In this document: positions 12,241 through 22,048 of the stretch, piece by piece
Position numbering within the stretch: the stretch's first letter is position 1
Layout: the number at the start of each line of letters is the position of its first letter
Source of the DNA: Chara braunii
Lineage: Eukaryota > Streptophyta > Charophyceae > Charales > Characeae
DNA length: 40,239 nucleotides
NCBI GenBank assembly: GCA_003427395.1
Contig: BFEA01000364.1
Coordinates: 986,904 to 1,027,142 of the forward strand
Direction of reading: 5' to 3'
Program-made: the position numbers and the translations under genes
Notes under the pieces: model-generated
What the model was told of the DNA's origin: nothing
What the model saw: only the letters and a program-made list of their open reading frames with translations
Databases searched by the model: none

Positions 12241-13430
12241 AAAGCGCTACACTATCTTCATCCCCACACGTATACACGCAGTCGAAAAAGCATCAACGCG
12301 GGCGCTTTGACCAAGACAGCGCATCTGCGTCAGAATTAGCGCAGCTCTTGAAGTCTGAAACTGCTTGCTGGAGGCAGCATCCAATTGTACAATCCTGCAA
12401 ATAGAGTGCATACGGATCCCATAGAAAGTATGTAATGAAAGTGTGCTACTAGATAATAACTGATCCAGTCAAATGATTTATTTACTGGAAGTCGGCGGGT
12501 TTGCAGAGACTCGCAACAGAATTTGACATTTACTATAGGATTTAGGGTGCAAAATGGTTAGTGAAGGGCGAAGCTCAACGTATAAGTTGCGCCTTGTTAT
12601 CACGAAAACAAGATCAAAAGTTTTTGGACTTGATAACATTTTTGATTAAACGATACACGAAATATGGCCGGTTGAGTCTTTGTACAATATGTGAGTCAAG
12701 GTGACCTAGCGGCCACCCCACTAAACATGCCAATAGTGACAAAATTCATGTGAGCCCCCCAGCGCCTTCGTGGGAGCCTGGATTAGGCGTTAGCGTCTTA
12801 TAGGCAGCAATCCATAGATTTATGTCTTTCACGTCCACTGTATCTTCATCCATGGACAGCCATAGCCGTGGTTGATGTGTCTCTTGTGAGGGGCATTCTC
12901 ACGGGGAGGCCAATGCCTCCAATCACTTTGGGGGTACGTCGGCCACATGCCCTTTTATCACAGCAGCAGTGTCCTCCATCCTTATCCACCCGCTAACTCG
13001 TTCGTTGCTCCATACCGCATCGTGCTTCGCCCACATCAGCCTTCACCTGTTGGCCATGGGACGGCGTCGTGGAAGCCATGTCAGCCTTCACCTGTCGTCA
13101 TGGGACGGCGGCCAACGACTCCATACCTGTTCCGATAGAAGTGCCTTCGAACGACGTCTGGAAGATGCGGCTGGACGAGCGTTGCGGTCACCAACGGAGA
13201 GCTTCTCCCATTTGCCCTTACTTCACATCAACGCCTACTGCATCTCGAGAATGTCATTTTCTCTGGGATGTTACCTTCATCGTTGTTATTTTGGTGTCTC
13301 TTCTCGCCATCACTATCTTCCTTGCAGCAGTGTTGCTGTGACAGTCGTCACTCTGTGCTGCGTTTTTCGTTTAATGTCTTAACGACATAGGAAGGTGCAA
13401 TCTTTGGAATACAAGGAGCTGCCTCACAGC
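12241..13430. other. Non-coding DNA with minor repeats
   Basis: No gene was recognised. Bases 12680-12744 resemble 39514-39590 (AAGGTGACC...GCGGCCACC...AGTGACAAA). A ~43-bp unit (CAGCCTTCACCTGT...CATGGGACGGCG) is repeated at about 13036-13115. A 90-codon open frame ending at 13341 finishes in a hydrophobic stretch (about 26 residues), but nothing supports it as a gene. Confidence 0.4.
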
Positions 13431-13431
13431 C

Positions 13432-14072
13432 ATGGACGGACACCAGTGGTGTCCTGAATATCCGTCGCCAGTGTACCCTGGCCATCACCAGCATATGGAT
13501 GACTCGCAGAGGGCAGCTGGTGTGCATGGCGCTCCTTCGTCGTCACATCTATCATTGCTCAGCCAGGATGGGGAAAGGTTCGGTGTACTGCCTGCATATC
13601 CTGCGGCCATCAGCCAGCTCTTGGTGTGGAGGAACAACCCTCCAGGAATGTGAGATATGAGATTGTCAACCGGACCGGGCCATAGGCCGCTTTCCCCTTA
13701 GGAACGGGTGGATGAGGAGGTAGAAGCAAATTGTACAGTCCCCACTCTCCACAGCGATCTGTCCACGCGATGGGTGGATATGGTGGCCACGCTGTCCATG
13801 TAGGTTTCTGTGCTACACTTTCGGGCGAGTACGAAGGGGGCATTGGCAATGCGTGGGGGGATAAGTTGGATAACGCATCCAATGTCGGGGGTGGATCAAC
13901 CGTGGATGTGCACAATGCAGGCGGGGGGGGCTGTCTATGGCAGGCTGCAGTTGGACCCAACGAGGGCGGAGCACGACAGACTGTCGACAGTGGTGTGGCA
14001 GGAGGAGAGCGAAGTTCTCTGATTAAGGCGAACACACCGGCAGCGCAGGAAGCAAGGGAAGGGCCTATTTGA
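13432..14072 (+). pseudogene. Degenerate Gly/Pro-rich reading frame, unrecognised
   Basis: An ATG at 13432 opens 73 codons beginning MDGHQWCPEYPSPVYPGHHQ, a Pro/Tyr/His/Gln-rich start. After a stop, a different frame from about 13731 to 14072 is Gly/Ala-rich (VGGGSTVDVHNAGGGG). The composition and codon-like pattern run across the break, so this may be a decayed exon, possibly of a transposon-linked DNA-binding protein. No domain is visible and I do not assign a function. Chance open frames are the main alternative. Confidence 0.25.
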
Positions 14073-14262
14073 GGTTTTGGGCATGGTTCACGTCACACTG
14101 CTGTACCTTTTCAGGTGGGACAAGGTGGCGGCCGCCTGGAGAAATTGGGATATGGTACTTGGCTGGTCACACCTGGCCATCCACAAATTGTGCAAGAGCT
14201 TTTGTGAATGAATTTTTGCTATTTTTTGAAGAAAATGCAAGAAAATAAATAGGGCATTTGCA

Positions 14263-14422
14263 GTCACCTCCAGAGGTGACCCGCCGTGGCTTTGCGGGCC
14301 ACTGACAAATGGGCACACCAAAAGTACATTTGGTACTTTGACAAATCTATGTGATCGGCCCGCTACCCTTTTTTTAGGGGGATTTGGGATTATAGATCCC
14401 AGTGTGAGTATGCCCTCACACT
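14263..14422. repeat. Hairpin array upstream of the shared tail repeat
   Basis: Five perfect inverted repeats in 160 bases: GTCACCTC-CA-GAGGTGAC (14263-14280), CCCGC/GCGGG (14280-14298), AAAGTAC/GTACTTT (14321-14339, loop 5), GGGAT/ATCCC (14386-14400, loop 5) and AGTGTGAG/CTCACACT (14401-14422, loop 6). A weaker CCCT/AGGG pair flanks a T run between the third and fourth. Confidence 0.65.
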
Positions 14423-14426
14423 TGAC

Positions 14427-14565
14427 GGTGCAGCTCTTACATGTTCCCTTGTTGGAGGCTTGAGCACGGATGTGGCTGCTACGGGGTTCCCGTAATACTA
14501 TAATGACAATAAAAAAAAGGCCTGAAACGCCGTCCTGTCCAGATTTGACAGGTCATTGAATTAGC
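14427..14565 (+). repeat. Dispersed repeat tail, copy 1
   Basis: About 139 bases closely matching 31808-31944. Shared words include GTGCAGCTC, GAGGCTTGAGCAC, GTGGCTGCTACGGG and CGTAATACTATAATGACAAT followed by an A run, GGCCTGAAA and CCGTCCTGTCCAGATT. A small hairpin ACGGG/CCCGT is kept in both copies. A 19-base A run follows at 14576-14594, which could be the 3' tail of a retroposed element. Confidence 0.8.
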
Positions 14566-14701
14566 CTTTTTTCTCAAAAAAAAAAAAAAAAAAATCGCAA
14601 AAAAATGTGGCATTTGCTAAGGCTTTTGTGATATTTCTGTTTGCTGCTGCTCACACAAAACCGCCCATGGTCGCAGCCTTCTCCGGCCTTCTCCGTGGGC
14701 T

Positions 14702-14788
14702 AGGTCCCACTTGCACGAATTAAGAGATACTGACCGTAGATAGCAAAGATCAATGACCGAAATCTCCTAATTTGCGCAAGTGGGACCT
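14702..14788. repeat. 87-bp foldback element
   Basis: Terminal inverted repeats AGGTCCCACTTGC...GCAAGTGGGACCT, with arms of about 26 bases and 4 mismatches and a core of about 35 bases. It may be a small MITE; I see no clear target duplication. Confidence 0.6.
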
Positions 14789-14912
14789 TGCCGCGTGTCA
14801 AAATTTGCACTCTTGTGCAAGTCACACACGAGAAGGGGTTTTTTAATTTTGTTTTCTTTCATTCAGGAGTTGTAAAAGGGGAAAACAAACGCTAAAGAAT
14901 GGCAGCTCACAT

Positions 14913-15458
14913 TTGCCGTCAGAACTTCGAAAGACTCCGACACCACTAGAAATACTTAGCATTACTAAGAAGCTGTTTGGCGAGTCTCTCCCTCTCCGAG
15001 TTATCCCGAGAGCGACCATGACAAACTGCTTGGTTCCATTTGAGGATAGGGTGTACAAGTTCTACTTTCCGCTGTTAGATGTCAGGATTGATCCGACAGT
15101 GGCAGGAATCTTGTCAAGAGAAGGGGTCCGTTGGTTTAAACTTGAAGCTGTACACGAGAGGTACAGTCAGGATCTGGAGGCTATTGGACTGGCGTCGGGA
15201 GTTTCTGCCCTTCTTTTACTAAATCTGAATGATATGCTCCCAGAGGAGACTAACCTCCATTCGAAATTTTTGTTGGATGCACAGACAGACACTTGGCGTA
15301 CTCCCTCATACTCAGGTTGTTCACAGAGTACTTCCAAAGGAACGACAATGGCCGCGACGCCCTCGGAAGGCCACCATAATCATGACAGCGACTCAGTTCC
15401 GTCCATCAGCCCATCCCGCATCCTCCATCAGGCGGAAGAATTACATGCTCATGGTTAA
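14913..15458 (+). pseudogene. LINE ORF1, C-terminal part
   Basis: An open frame of about 180 codons ending in TAA at 15456-15458. It has no ATG at the left edge and probably lost its N-terminus by 5' truncation. No domain can be named with confidence. The first two thirds look like a folded hydrophobic/charged region; the last 50 residues are Ser/His/Pro-rich. Its last codons overlap the start of ORF2. Its place before an endonuclease-RT frame makes it the gag-like ORF1 by position. Confidence 0.5.
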
Positions 15459-18400
15459 GGTTAAGATAGCTACGTGGAACGTGAGGGGGTTGGGAGATAC
15501 CACAGACAGGGAAAAGAAGAGGAGGATGAAAACTTGGATGTTTCGGGAAATAATCAATTCCCTGTGCATCCAAGAAACTAAGCTTAATGAAGTCAATCTG
15601 GCCCGTTTCTCCTCGTGGTGGGACGGCCCACAGGTCTGGTCCCCTGCACAAGGTACAAGGGGAGGAGTTGACATCCTTTATCATCGGAATCTCCTCCCTC
15701 AAATTGTAGATAGTGAGGCGGACCTGTGGGGCAGGTGGGCATGGGTAAAGCTTCAAACGGGGCAGGAGGAGTGGTGCGTTATAACTGTTTATGCACCCTC
15801 AGATACAGGCCTGAGAGCAAAGTTCTTTCGGAACCTTCTGCCAGTCATTCCTCGGACTGACCGGCTAATCTTTGTAGGTGATTGGAACATCTCATTAGAC
15901 GAGGCCATGATTCAGGGATCTAGTTCAGCAGGGAGGCGTGATGCTGACATGCTTTTAGATCTTATGCAAGACCTGGATAACTGGATCAACTCGATCCATT
16001 CTGCCTGTTGAACCCCACCTCAGATGGCTTCACTTGGTTCTCCAATGTAAGGAGAGAACAGGGAACAGTTACCCGATGCAGGCTAGATTACTTTCTGGTG
16101 AACAGAGAGATGGTTCAAAATGTGACAGCAGTTACCCCAGTTTTGCACCCAATGTCTGACCACAGACCTGTGACGGCTGATGTGGCTCTCAATCCAACAG
16201 CAGACAGAGGACGAGACTACTTCAAGTTGAACTCTCTCAATCTGGAAGATGCAGGCCTGAAGGAATGGGTGGCTGATCATATGGAAGCCTGGCAAACTGC
16301 AAGAGAATTATTTCAATCTCCTGCGGATTGGCTTGACAGCTGTATTGCGATTATCTCCGGTATGATGGATGTTTGTTCCAGAATTTTGGCAAGGGAAAGG
16401 AATAAAGAAGAAGAAGCATGTAGGAAGAGGGTAGAAGAAGCAGAGAGGAGGCTGGAGGGACACCTGATTTCTGAGCTTTGCTGGACTCAGGAGAGGGTTA
16501 AAAGGCTAGTAGACTAGGAGACTGCAAGTGAGGAAACAAGAAAGGTGGAAAGAGAACCTGCAGTTGAAGGGGATCGAGGTCCACGACAGATTAACCAAGG
16601 AATCGTTCAGGAAGTTGCTACCTAGCAGCTCTTTTCAACAGGTAGTCCAGCTCAACCGTCCGTTTGACGGCTCTGCACCGCCGGCCTCATCCTCTACAGG
16701 CATGCTGGAGTATGCCAAGTTGTACTTCTGCGACATACTCACATCCAGAAGGACAGAGGACACAGTAGATACGGACCTCTCAATGAAACTGGATATGTGG
16801 TCTGATACTCAGGTTCGGTTAACAGATCAAGAACGTCTGACACTAGATAGACCGGTCACATTGGAGGAGTTGCAGTTCACACTGAAGCAGATGGCCTTAG
16901 GCAAGTGCCCAGGCGTCGATGGTCTCACAGGGAATTTTACCGTGCTTGTTGGGACTCGTTGGGACCGGCACTGGTGGAGGTGTACAATTAGGTACTATCA
17001 GGCGGAAGACTAGGCAAAGGAATGTCTCAAGGGGTGATCTCTCTGATGATAAAAAAGGGGGACAAAGCTAACGTACGCAATTACCGACCAATTTCCATAC
17101 GAAACGTGGATTATAAGTTGTTAGCCAAATCAATGGCAATCAGACTAGGGAAAATCCTACCTAGAGTGATTGACAGGAATCAGGGGGCCTTTGTACAAGG
17201 TCAATCAATTTTTGTAAATATTTTGACGGCCAGTGCAGAAAAAAGAACTGGATGCAACCATTCTACTATTAGACCTCGAGAAAGCGTACGACCGGGTGGG
17301 TTGGTCGTTTGTCTTGACCACCCTGCGGAAGTTGGACTTCGGTTCGGAGTTTTGTAGATGGGTAATTGCAATGTACACAATGTCCACCTCATCGGTGCTT
17401 GTGAATGGGCATCTCTCTCAGACCTTCAGTTTGACTCGGTCGCTGAGACAAGGGTGCCCCTGGCCCCCTTGCTCTTCGTGTTGCAGCTTGAGATCCCCTT
17501 GAACCGGATCCGCAATCACCCGGACATCAAGGGACTAGCCCTTCCGGGGGACAAGGAGTGTCAGGTCAAAGCCTTAGCAGATGATTTGTTCCTGGTGTCG
17601 GAGAACTCTCAACATTCATTATTGGCAATTAAGTTCGTTCTCTTGGATTATTCCCAATTATCAGAAGCTCTGGTTAATTGGAATAAATCTACCTACCTTT
17701 TGCTGGAGGGTTCAGCCCTACAGGTCGAATGGGGGATGCAACGTGTTGATTTGGACTCGGGGGAAAGATGCCTAGGAGTCATGGTTAGTCTGCGAGCGAT
17801 GGGGGAAGTTCAGGGGCTACTGCTACAGCAACGCATTGTAGCCACACTGCGCGTTTGGGGTTCAGCCTGGCATCTCTCCCTCTTCGGGAGAGCCATCGTT
17901 GTTAATGCTGCACTGTTCGCCTTGTTGTGGTTTGTGGGTGCAGTTAGAGAGTTGGCGGCAACTGTACTGACAGAAATTCGAAGGTTGGCAAGCAGATTCA
18001 TTTGGAAGCCTAGAGCTGGAGTTGAGGGGGGCTTCATGGCCAAAGTGGCCTGGGACCTCATTACAGTCCCGAAGGATGAAGGCGGCCTGGGTTTGATTGA
18101 CCCTCAACGGAAAAACAAGGCACAACTGCGTAATTGGGTTGCCAAAGTTGCGATGGCCGACAACAAAGATGATTGGATCCTATTGGCCGAGCTTATCTTG
18201 ATGCGAGAATGGCAACTCTCGCACCCGGAAGACGTGTGGCTGTGCTTCTTCACAAGGTCTTTCCTCAACCAAAGGCTCAAGTCTGAGTTTTGGGACTCAG
18301 TCCGGAAAGCGTAGACGGATCACCCGCCGGATATAAGGACCCCCCATCAGACAAAGGAGGAGGTGCTGGGACAACCCATCTTTGAGAACCTGTTCGTTAC

Positions 18401-19661
18401 TGATCCGGAGGGAGAGGAATTTTCAGCAGGAAGAGAACCGGCCACATTCGGGCGAGCTTGGATCCAAAGAGGAGTTTCCCGAGTTGCAGACCTTTGGTCC
18501 ACCTTACACGGCACATGGAAGACGGCTACGGACCTCCGGTCTCAGCTGCACAACCTATGGAGGGTGGAAGAACACAGGGCTTCTTTGCTCCAAGCTATTC
18601 CACGAGAATGGTGTGAGTTATTAGGCCCGGAAGGAATAGACCCCGTCGGCACCTGGTATGCACCTAACGATGGTAGTAGGGGGAGGGTCTGGAAGGTGCA
18701 GGCTTTGACAGAAAGTGGACTTAGGGAGGTGTAGTCTTGGTCAGTAAGAGAGGATCACCATGATGGCAGCTTGGCACTGCAGGGACAAGAAGTGGTACAG
18801 GTTTGGGACAACCCCCATAAATGAGAGTCATTGAGAGGAAAGCCCCCTCAGAATGTACGCCCACATCCATCTGGGTGGGCAGGGCTCCTCTGAGAAACCT
18901 ATCAATTAATCCAAGGGCTTTTGTGTGGTCAGGATCTCAGAACTCCAAACCCATGGACCTGTCTTCCTTCTCGGTGAACGACTCCTATAAGAGGACACAA
19001 CAGCGAACCAGGTCGCCGACCTCAGTGGCCATTAAAAGGTGGAGTGCAGTCCTGCTGGAGGACCTTCAGGATGTGCACCCTTCAACTACTGCCAAATGTA
19101 AAACATGCCGGAATTCTGTGGATGTTGTCCTTTCTTGTCACCCCTTCGGCGGTGTGGCTGCACAGCCGAGGTATGGAGGTGACCCTGGGTTGCACTCGGT
19201 GCACCTGGCCGTTCGAGTCCACGAGGCCTTTGTGGTGGGACTGCCCTGCCTCTAAGAGGGTGTGGAAATGGTGGGCTCAACATTGGCAACAGTTGGGGGG
19301 CCAGGGAGTAGAGTGGGATGAACGGTGGGTCTTATTGGGTTTTGTTCCAGGAGACGGTTCTGCGAAGAGAGGGTGGGCTTACGTATCTCAGGTGGTCAGA
19401 GGGGTGATCTGCTCTGTCATTTGGTCGGACAGGAACCGCTCCCGCTTCAACCGACGCCCCTTCTCAGATGCGGAACTGAAAACGAGTATCGAAAGAGGTA
19501 TAAGACAAGCTATTTTGGTGGACTGGAGGAGTAAAGTGAAAAGCGGCAGGGGCTCTCGCCGGTCCAAGTGGTGGTTTTTAAAAACTTGGGCCCAGGATAA
19601 CAAACTGGTCGGCTTTCACAGAACGAGAGGCTTAGTCCTTTCTAGCTGGTTGAGAAGCTAG
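15445..19661 (+). pseudogene. LINE ORF2: endonuclease, reverse transcriptase, zf-RVT (frameshifted)
   Basis: Possible starts are ATG at 15445 or 15451, both overlapping the ORF1 stop. The endonuclease opens with KIATWNVRGLGD, then CIQETKLNE and FVGDWNISLDE. After a frame change at about 16010 it continues with CRLDYFLVNREM and PMSDHRPVTADV (the catalytic DH pair). The RT has LGKCPGVDGLTG, ISLMIKKGDKANVRNYRPIS, LLDLEKAYDRVGW (motif A), RQGC|PLAPLLF split by a frameshift near 17460 (motif B), and ALADDLFLV (motif C). The zinc-binding region is at about 19130-19290 (LGCTRC, then WWDCPASKRVWKWW) in mixed frames. The end is at 19661. At least five frame changes or stops show it is inactive. Confidence 0.87.
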
Positions 19662-20148
19662 TAATCCCCACTTGAACGTTAGGTAGCAAAGTTACTCTTC
19701 TCTATTTTTGTTCCTTCCCTTTTGCATACCGGGGCACTCGGTTACTTAGGAGGCACTGTAGCCTGTCTATCAGAGTGTCACCTCACAAAAGGAGTCGCTC
19801 CTCAAAGACGTTTAGTCTTTGCCGGCCGGTGCAGGCGCGTATCTTGTTAGCCCAGAGACCATACCATTAGGAGTAGTCTAGTTTTAGGGTCAGAAAGAGT
19901 GGTAGCTCGGCAATTTGGGTAGAACAGAGCTTAGGCTAGAATAAGGGACATAGAGCTATCGACGGAGCTCCTTGGCTGCTATAGCCAATTTAGAGAAGTA
20001 TTCGTCAGATAAATGGTGAATTGTGAATGTTCCGAGGATGAAACTACTGGAAGCGAAACTGGGTCATGCTCCCAGGATAACACCGGGTTGTTGTGAGGTC
20101 CCGGCCTCGAATTAGATTTGAATATATGGTTATGTAGCCTTTCGAAAC

Positions 20149-20173
20149 AAAAAAAAAAAAAAAAAAAAAAAAA
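20149..20173 (+). other. Poly(A) tail of the plus-strand LINE
   Basis: Twenty-five A residues follow a 3'UTR of about 490 bases. The next base begins unrelated DNA (GAGGCACTTGGC). Confidence 0.85.
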
Positions 20174-20639
20174 GAGGCACTTGGCATTATTATTTATTTA
20201 TTTATTTAGGTTTTTTACAGAAGCAACAGTGCATTACTTGGCACTTGATGTATACTGACGGAATGTAGTCTCCGTACATCGAAATTCTGTGCAGGGCCAT
20301 CCGAGTTTGCCTTTTCGATGTGGCTTTCCATCGTGGTCGTGTGGCACCCTCGTCCGTATCCAGCTTCTTTTCCACTTCTTTTTCCAGTGAACTCTTGGAA
20401 AAGCCGAAATGCCTTTGTGCACACCTCTTGAGGTGCCCGCAAATTGCGTACCCCCCGGCGAGGCAGGCTGGAGATTTTGCATACAGATTTCTGTCATTTG
20501 CTACCAGGCCCTCACAGTGTGACCCCGAACTATCACAGAATCTGTGATTTTTGTGATATTTGCTACAAGTGTGAGTATGCCCTTAGTCATTCGTTTGCTG
20601 TGGCCGAGAGGACACTGTGTAGGATGGTTTGTTGGAAGT
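20174..20639. other. Non-coding DNA after the LINE
   Basis: A short (ATTT)n tract lies at about 20190-20207. The rest shows no gene or repeat I can name. It is the pre-existing host DNA into which the small inserts downstream landed. Confidence 0.4.
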
Positions 20640-20712
20640 GTTTGTCGAATTTTCGTCCCTTTTTTTTTTTTTTTTAACAGGACTGTATTTATTCCGTTTG
20701 TCGAATTTTCGT
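20640..20712 (-). mobile_element. 39-bp poly(A)-bearing retro-insert with 17-bp target duplication
   Basis: The 17-mer GTTTGTCGAATTTTCGT occurs at 20640-20656 and again, perfect, at 20696-20712. The 39 bases between (20657-20695) are CCC, a T run, then about 20 unique bases. Read on the minus strand this is a short unique head followed by an A run, as left by an extremely 5'-truncated LINE or SINE insertion. Confidence 0.8.
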
Positions 20713-20729
20713 TAGAGCAGAACGAGAAG

Positions 20730-20979
20730 CGGTTACGGACCCAAGAGCCTAGCTCAGTGGGTACACCCATAGACTGTTGAAATACAAAAAAACCCTGTTC
20801 GAATCCAGATGATGGAACTTGATGAGTAAAACCAACTACTAATGAATTGCCTGGGGCCGGTCAGCTCAATGATAATATCTCAAGGCCGTCGCCTTTCACA
20901 AAAAAATAAAAATAAATAAAAATAAATAAAAATAAATAAAAATAAATAAAAATAAATAAAAATAAAAACCGGTTATGGA
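20730..20979 (+). mobile_element. tRNA-derived SINE, copy A
   Basis: Body 20740-20969. The Pol III A box is TAGCTCAGTGGG (20750-20761) and the B box GTTCGAATC (20797-20805), spaced as in a tRNA. The 3' module GGTCAGCTCAATGATAATAT leads into CTCAAGGC, CCTTTCACA and a tail of AAATAAATAA-type repeats. Flanks CGGTTACGGA (20730-20739) and CGGTTATGGA (20970-20979) are a likely 10-bp target duplication with one change. It shares its head and 3' module with the minus-strand copy at 38175-38336, which proves a family. Confidence 0.85.
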
Positions 20980-21060
20980 TTCTGGGATTAAAAGTAAAAG
21001 AATTATTTTTCTCATGTTGGATGGCCTTCACACAAAAAAGGAAACACAGAAAGGAAAAAA

Positions 21061-21195
21061 ACATCAAAATTCTTTTTTTTTTTCTTTTTTTAAATGTGGT
21101 CCGATGGACCACGGATCAGATATTAAACTGATCAGAACAGATACTACACTTGATCTTAGCCAAAAGGCCGAGAAAGGTATTACATCAAAATTCTT
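21061..21195 (-). pseudogene. U2 snRNA retropseudogene, 3'-truncated
   Basis: The minus strand from 21180 reads as the 5' part of spliceosomal U2 snRNA: ATACCTTTCTCGGCCTTTTG, then GCTAAGATCAAGTGTAGTAT, including the branch-site-pairing GTAGTA (21148-21143). Stem-loop IIa (GATCAG/CTGATC) and IIb (GTGGTCC/GGACCAC) are complete. The copy stops after about 88 nt, before any Sm site or stem-loops III/IV, and runs into an A-rich tail (about 21094 down to 21075). Perfect 14-bp duplications ACATCAAAATTCTT flank it at 21061-21074 and 21182-21195. No TATA element is seen upstream on the minus strand. All of this points to LINE-mediated retroposition and not a working snRNA gene. Confidence 0.92.
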
Positions 21196-21286
21196 GCTGC
21201 CGCGCGATCAATGGTCGTGCAGTGTCACACTCGTGCTCATCTTGCACAGTTATACCTTACACGCCTGTTAGTGGAACCGTGCCCCT

Positions 21287-21454
21287 GAGGCGTGGTCCCA
21301 CTAGCAAAGAGGGTCGAATAGAATGCCCGAATCTGGACGTAACTGTGGAGAGGTGCAAGAAATCTAGATCGAACTGCTTTTCTGCACCTCTGCATAAAAC
21401 ACATCCAGATTCATGAGCTTGATCCTATCGTCTTTGCTGGTGGAACCGTGCCCC
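21287..21454. repeat. 168-bp foldback element
   Basis: Outer arms at 21287-21310 and 21431-21454 match at 19 of 24 positions, all five differences being transitions. Inner perfect pairs are GAATCTGGA/TCCAGATTC (21329-21337, 21404-21412) and AGAGGTGCA/TGCACCTCT (21349-21357, 21383-21391). The word GTGGAACCGTGCCCCTG lies in the right arm and again just left of the element (21271-21287). Likely a MITE-like or nested foldback. Confidence 0.65.
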
Positions 21455-21865
21455 TGGAGCGTCAAGGTCAGTGGCGGCTCGCGCCTACCTCTCGGTCCTC
21501 AACTGAAAACGGAACCCCTCTGGTGAGTGGGACTGGATCTCGCGCACGGACATCTAAGCCTCAGCGACTGCGCTGTCTCGGAGTGCATTCCAATCCAAGC
21601 TTGCAGTAGTAGTTGTGTGAGGAGGCCCTTACTTACCACGGTCGTCGGAGGTGGGAGGCAGTAGTGCTGGTTGAAGGCACAGGGCTTAGCTCCATTGAAC
21701 AGAGTTCGAAACGCATATGGACAGCGACGTTGTCCAGATCCGTTTGAGAATTTTGATCCGTTGGAGTGTATATGGTTCAGGATGAAGTCCGGATGCGTAT
21801 AGAAAGTTGAGGAGTGGAGAGTGAGGCCCACACATTCGTATTGAACGATGCGTGAGAGTGTAGTG

Positions 21866-21872
21866 TATAAAA
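21866..21872 (+). promoter_or_regulatory. TATA box of the DUF4360 gene
   Basis: TATAAAA about 180 bases before the ATG at 22049. It predicts a start of transcription near 21895-21900 and a 5'UTR of about 150 bases. Supported only by the motif and its position. Confidence 0.5.
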
Positions 21873-22048
21873 GTGAACAGCCCCCTCTCAACTAGGGCAT
21901 AGATTGAATTGCGCCTCCTCGTTGATTGCGCAGTGATATCACGGCGGAAGTAACTTGAGGAGCAACCTAGAAGGGGAGTCGAGAGCGGAGGCCGGCGGAA
22001 GACCGAGTTTAAGCGACCACGAGGGCGTCCAAGTTCAGGTCCGGAGCG

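Larger units (their letters stand above)
14890..20173 (+). mobile_element. Second L1-type LINE, frameshifted, with poly(A)
   Basis: A plus-strand non-LTR retrotransposon. It holds the end of an ORF1, an ORF2 with endonuclease, RT and zf-RVT regions, a 3'UTR from 19662 and a 25-base A tail at 20149-20173. It differs strongly from the minus-strand LINE at 1790-10306, so these are separate families. ORF1 is short (about 181 codons), which suggests a 5'-truncated copy starting near 14890. Target duplications were not found. Confidence 0.87.

Noticed and set aside
12969-13382. Small membrane-protein gene
   Set aside because: The hydrophobic C-terminal stretch is in only one of several overlapping frames, and a 43-bp duplication in the same stretch shows no frame preference.
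21075-21180. A working U2 snRNA gene
   Set aside because: The 3' half with the Sm site is missing, the copy ends in an A-rich tail with target duplications, and no snRNA promoter is seen.
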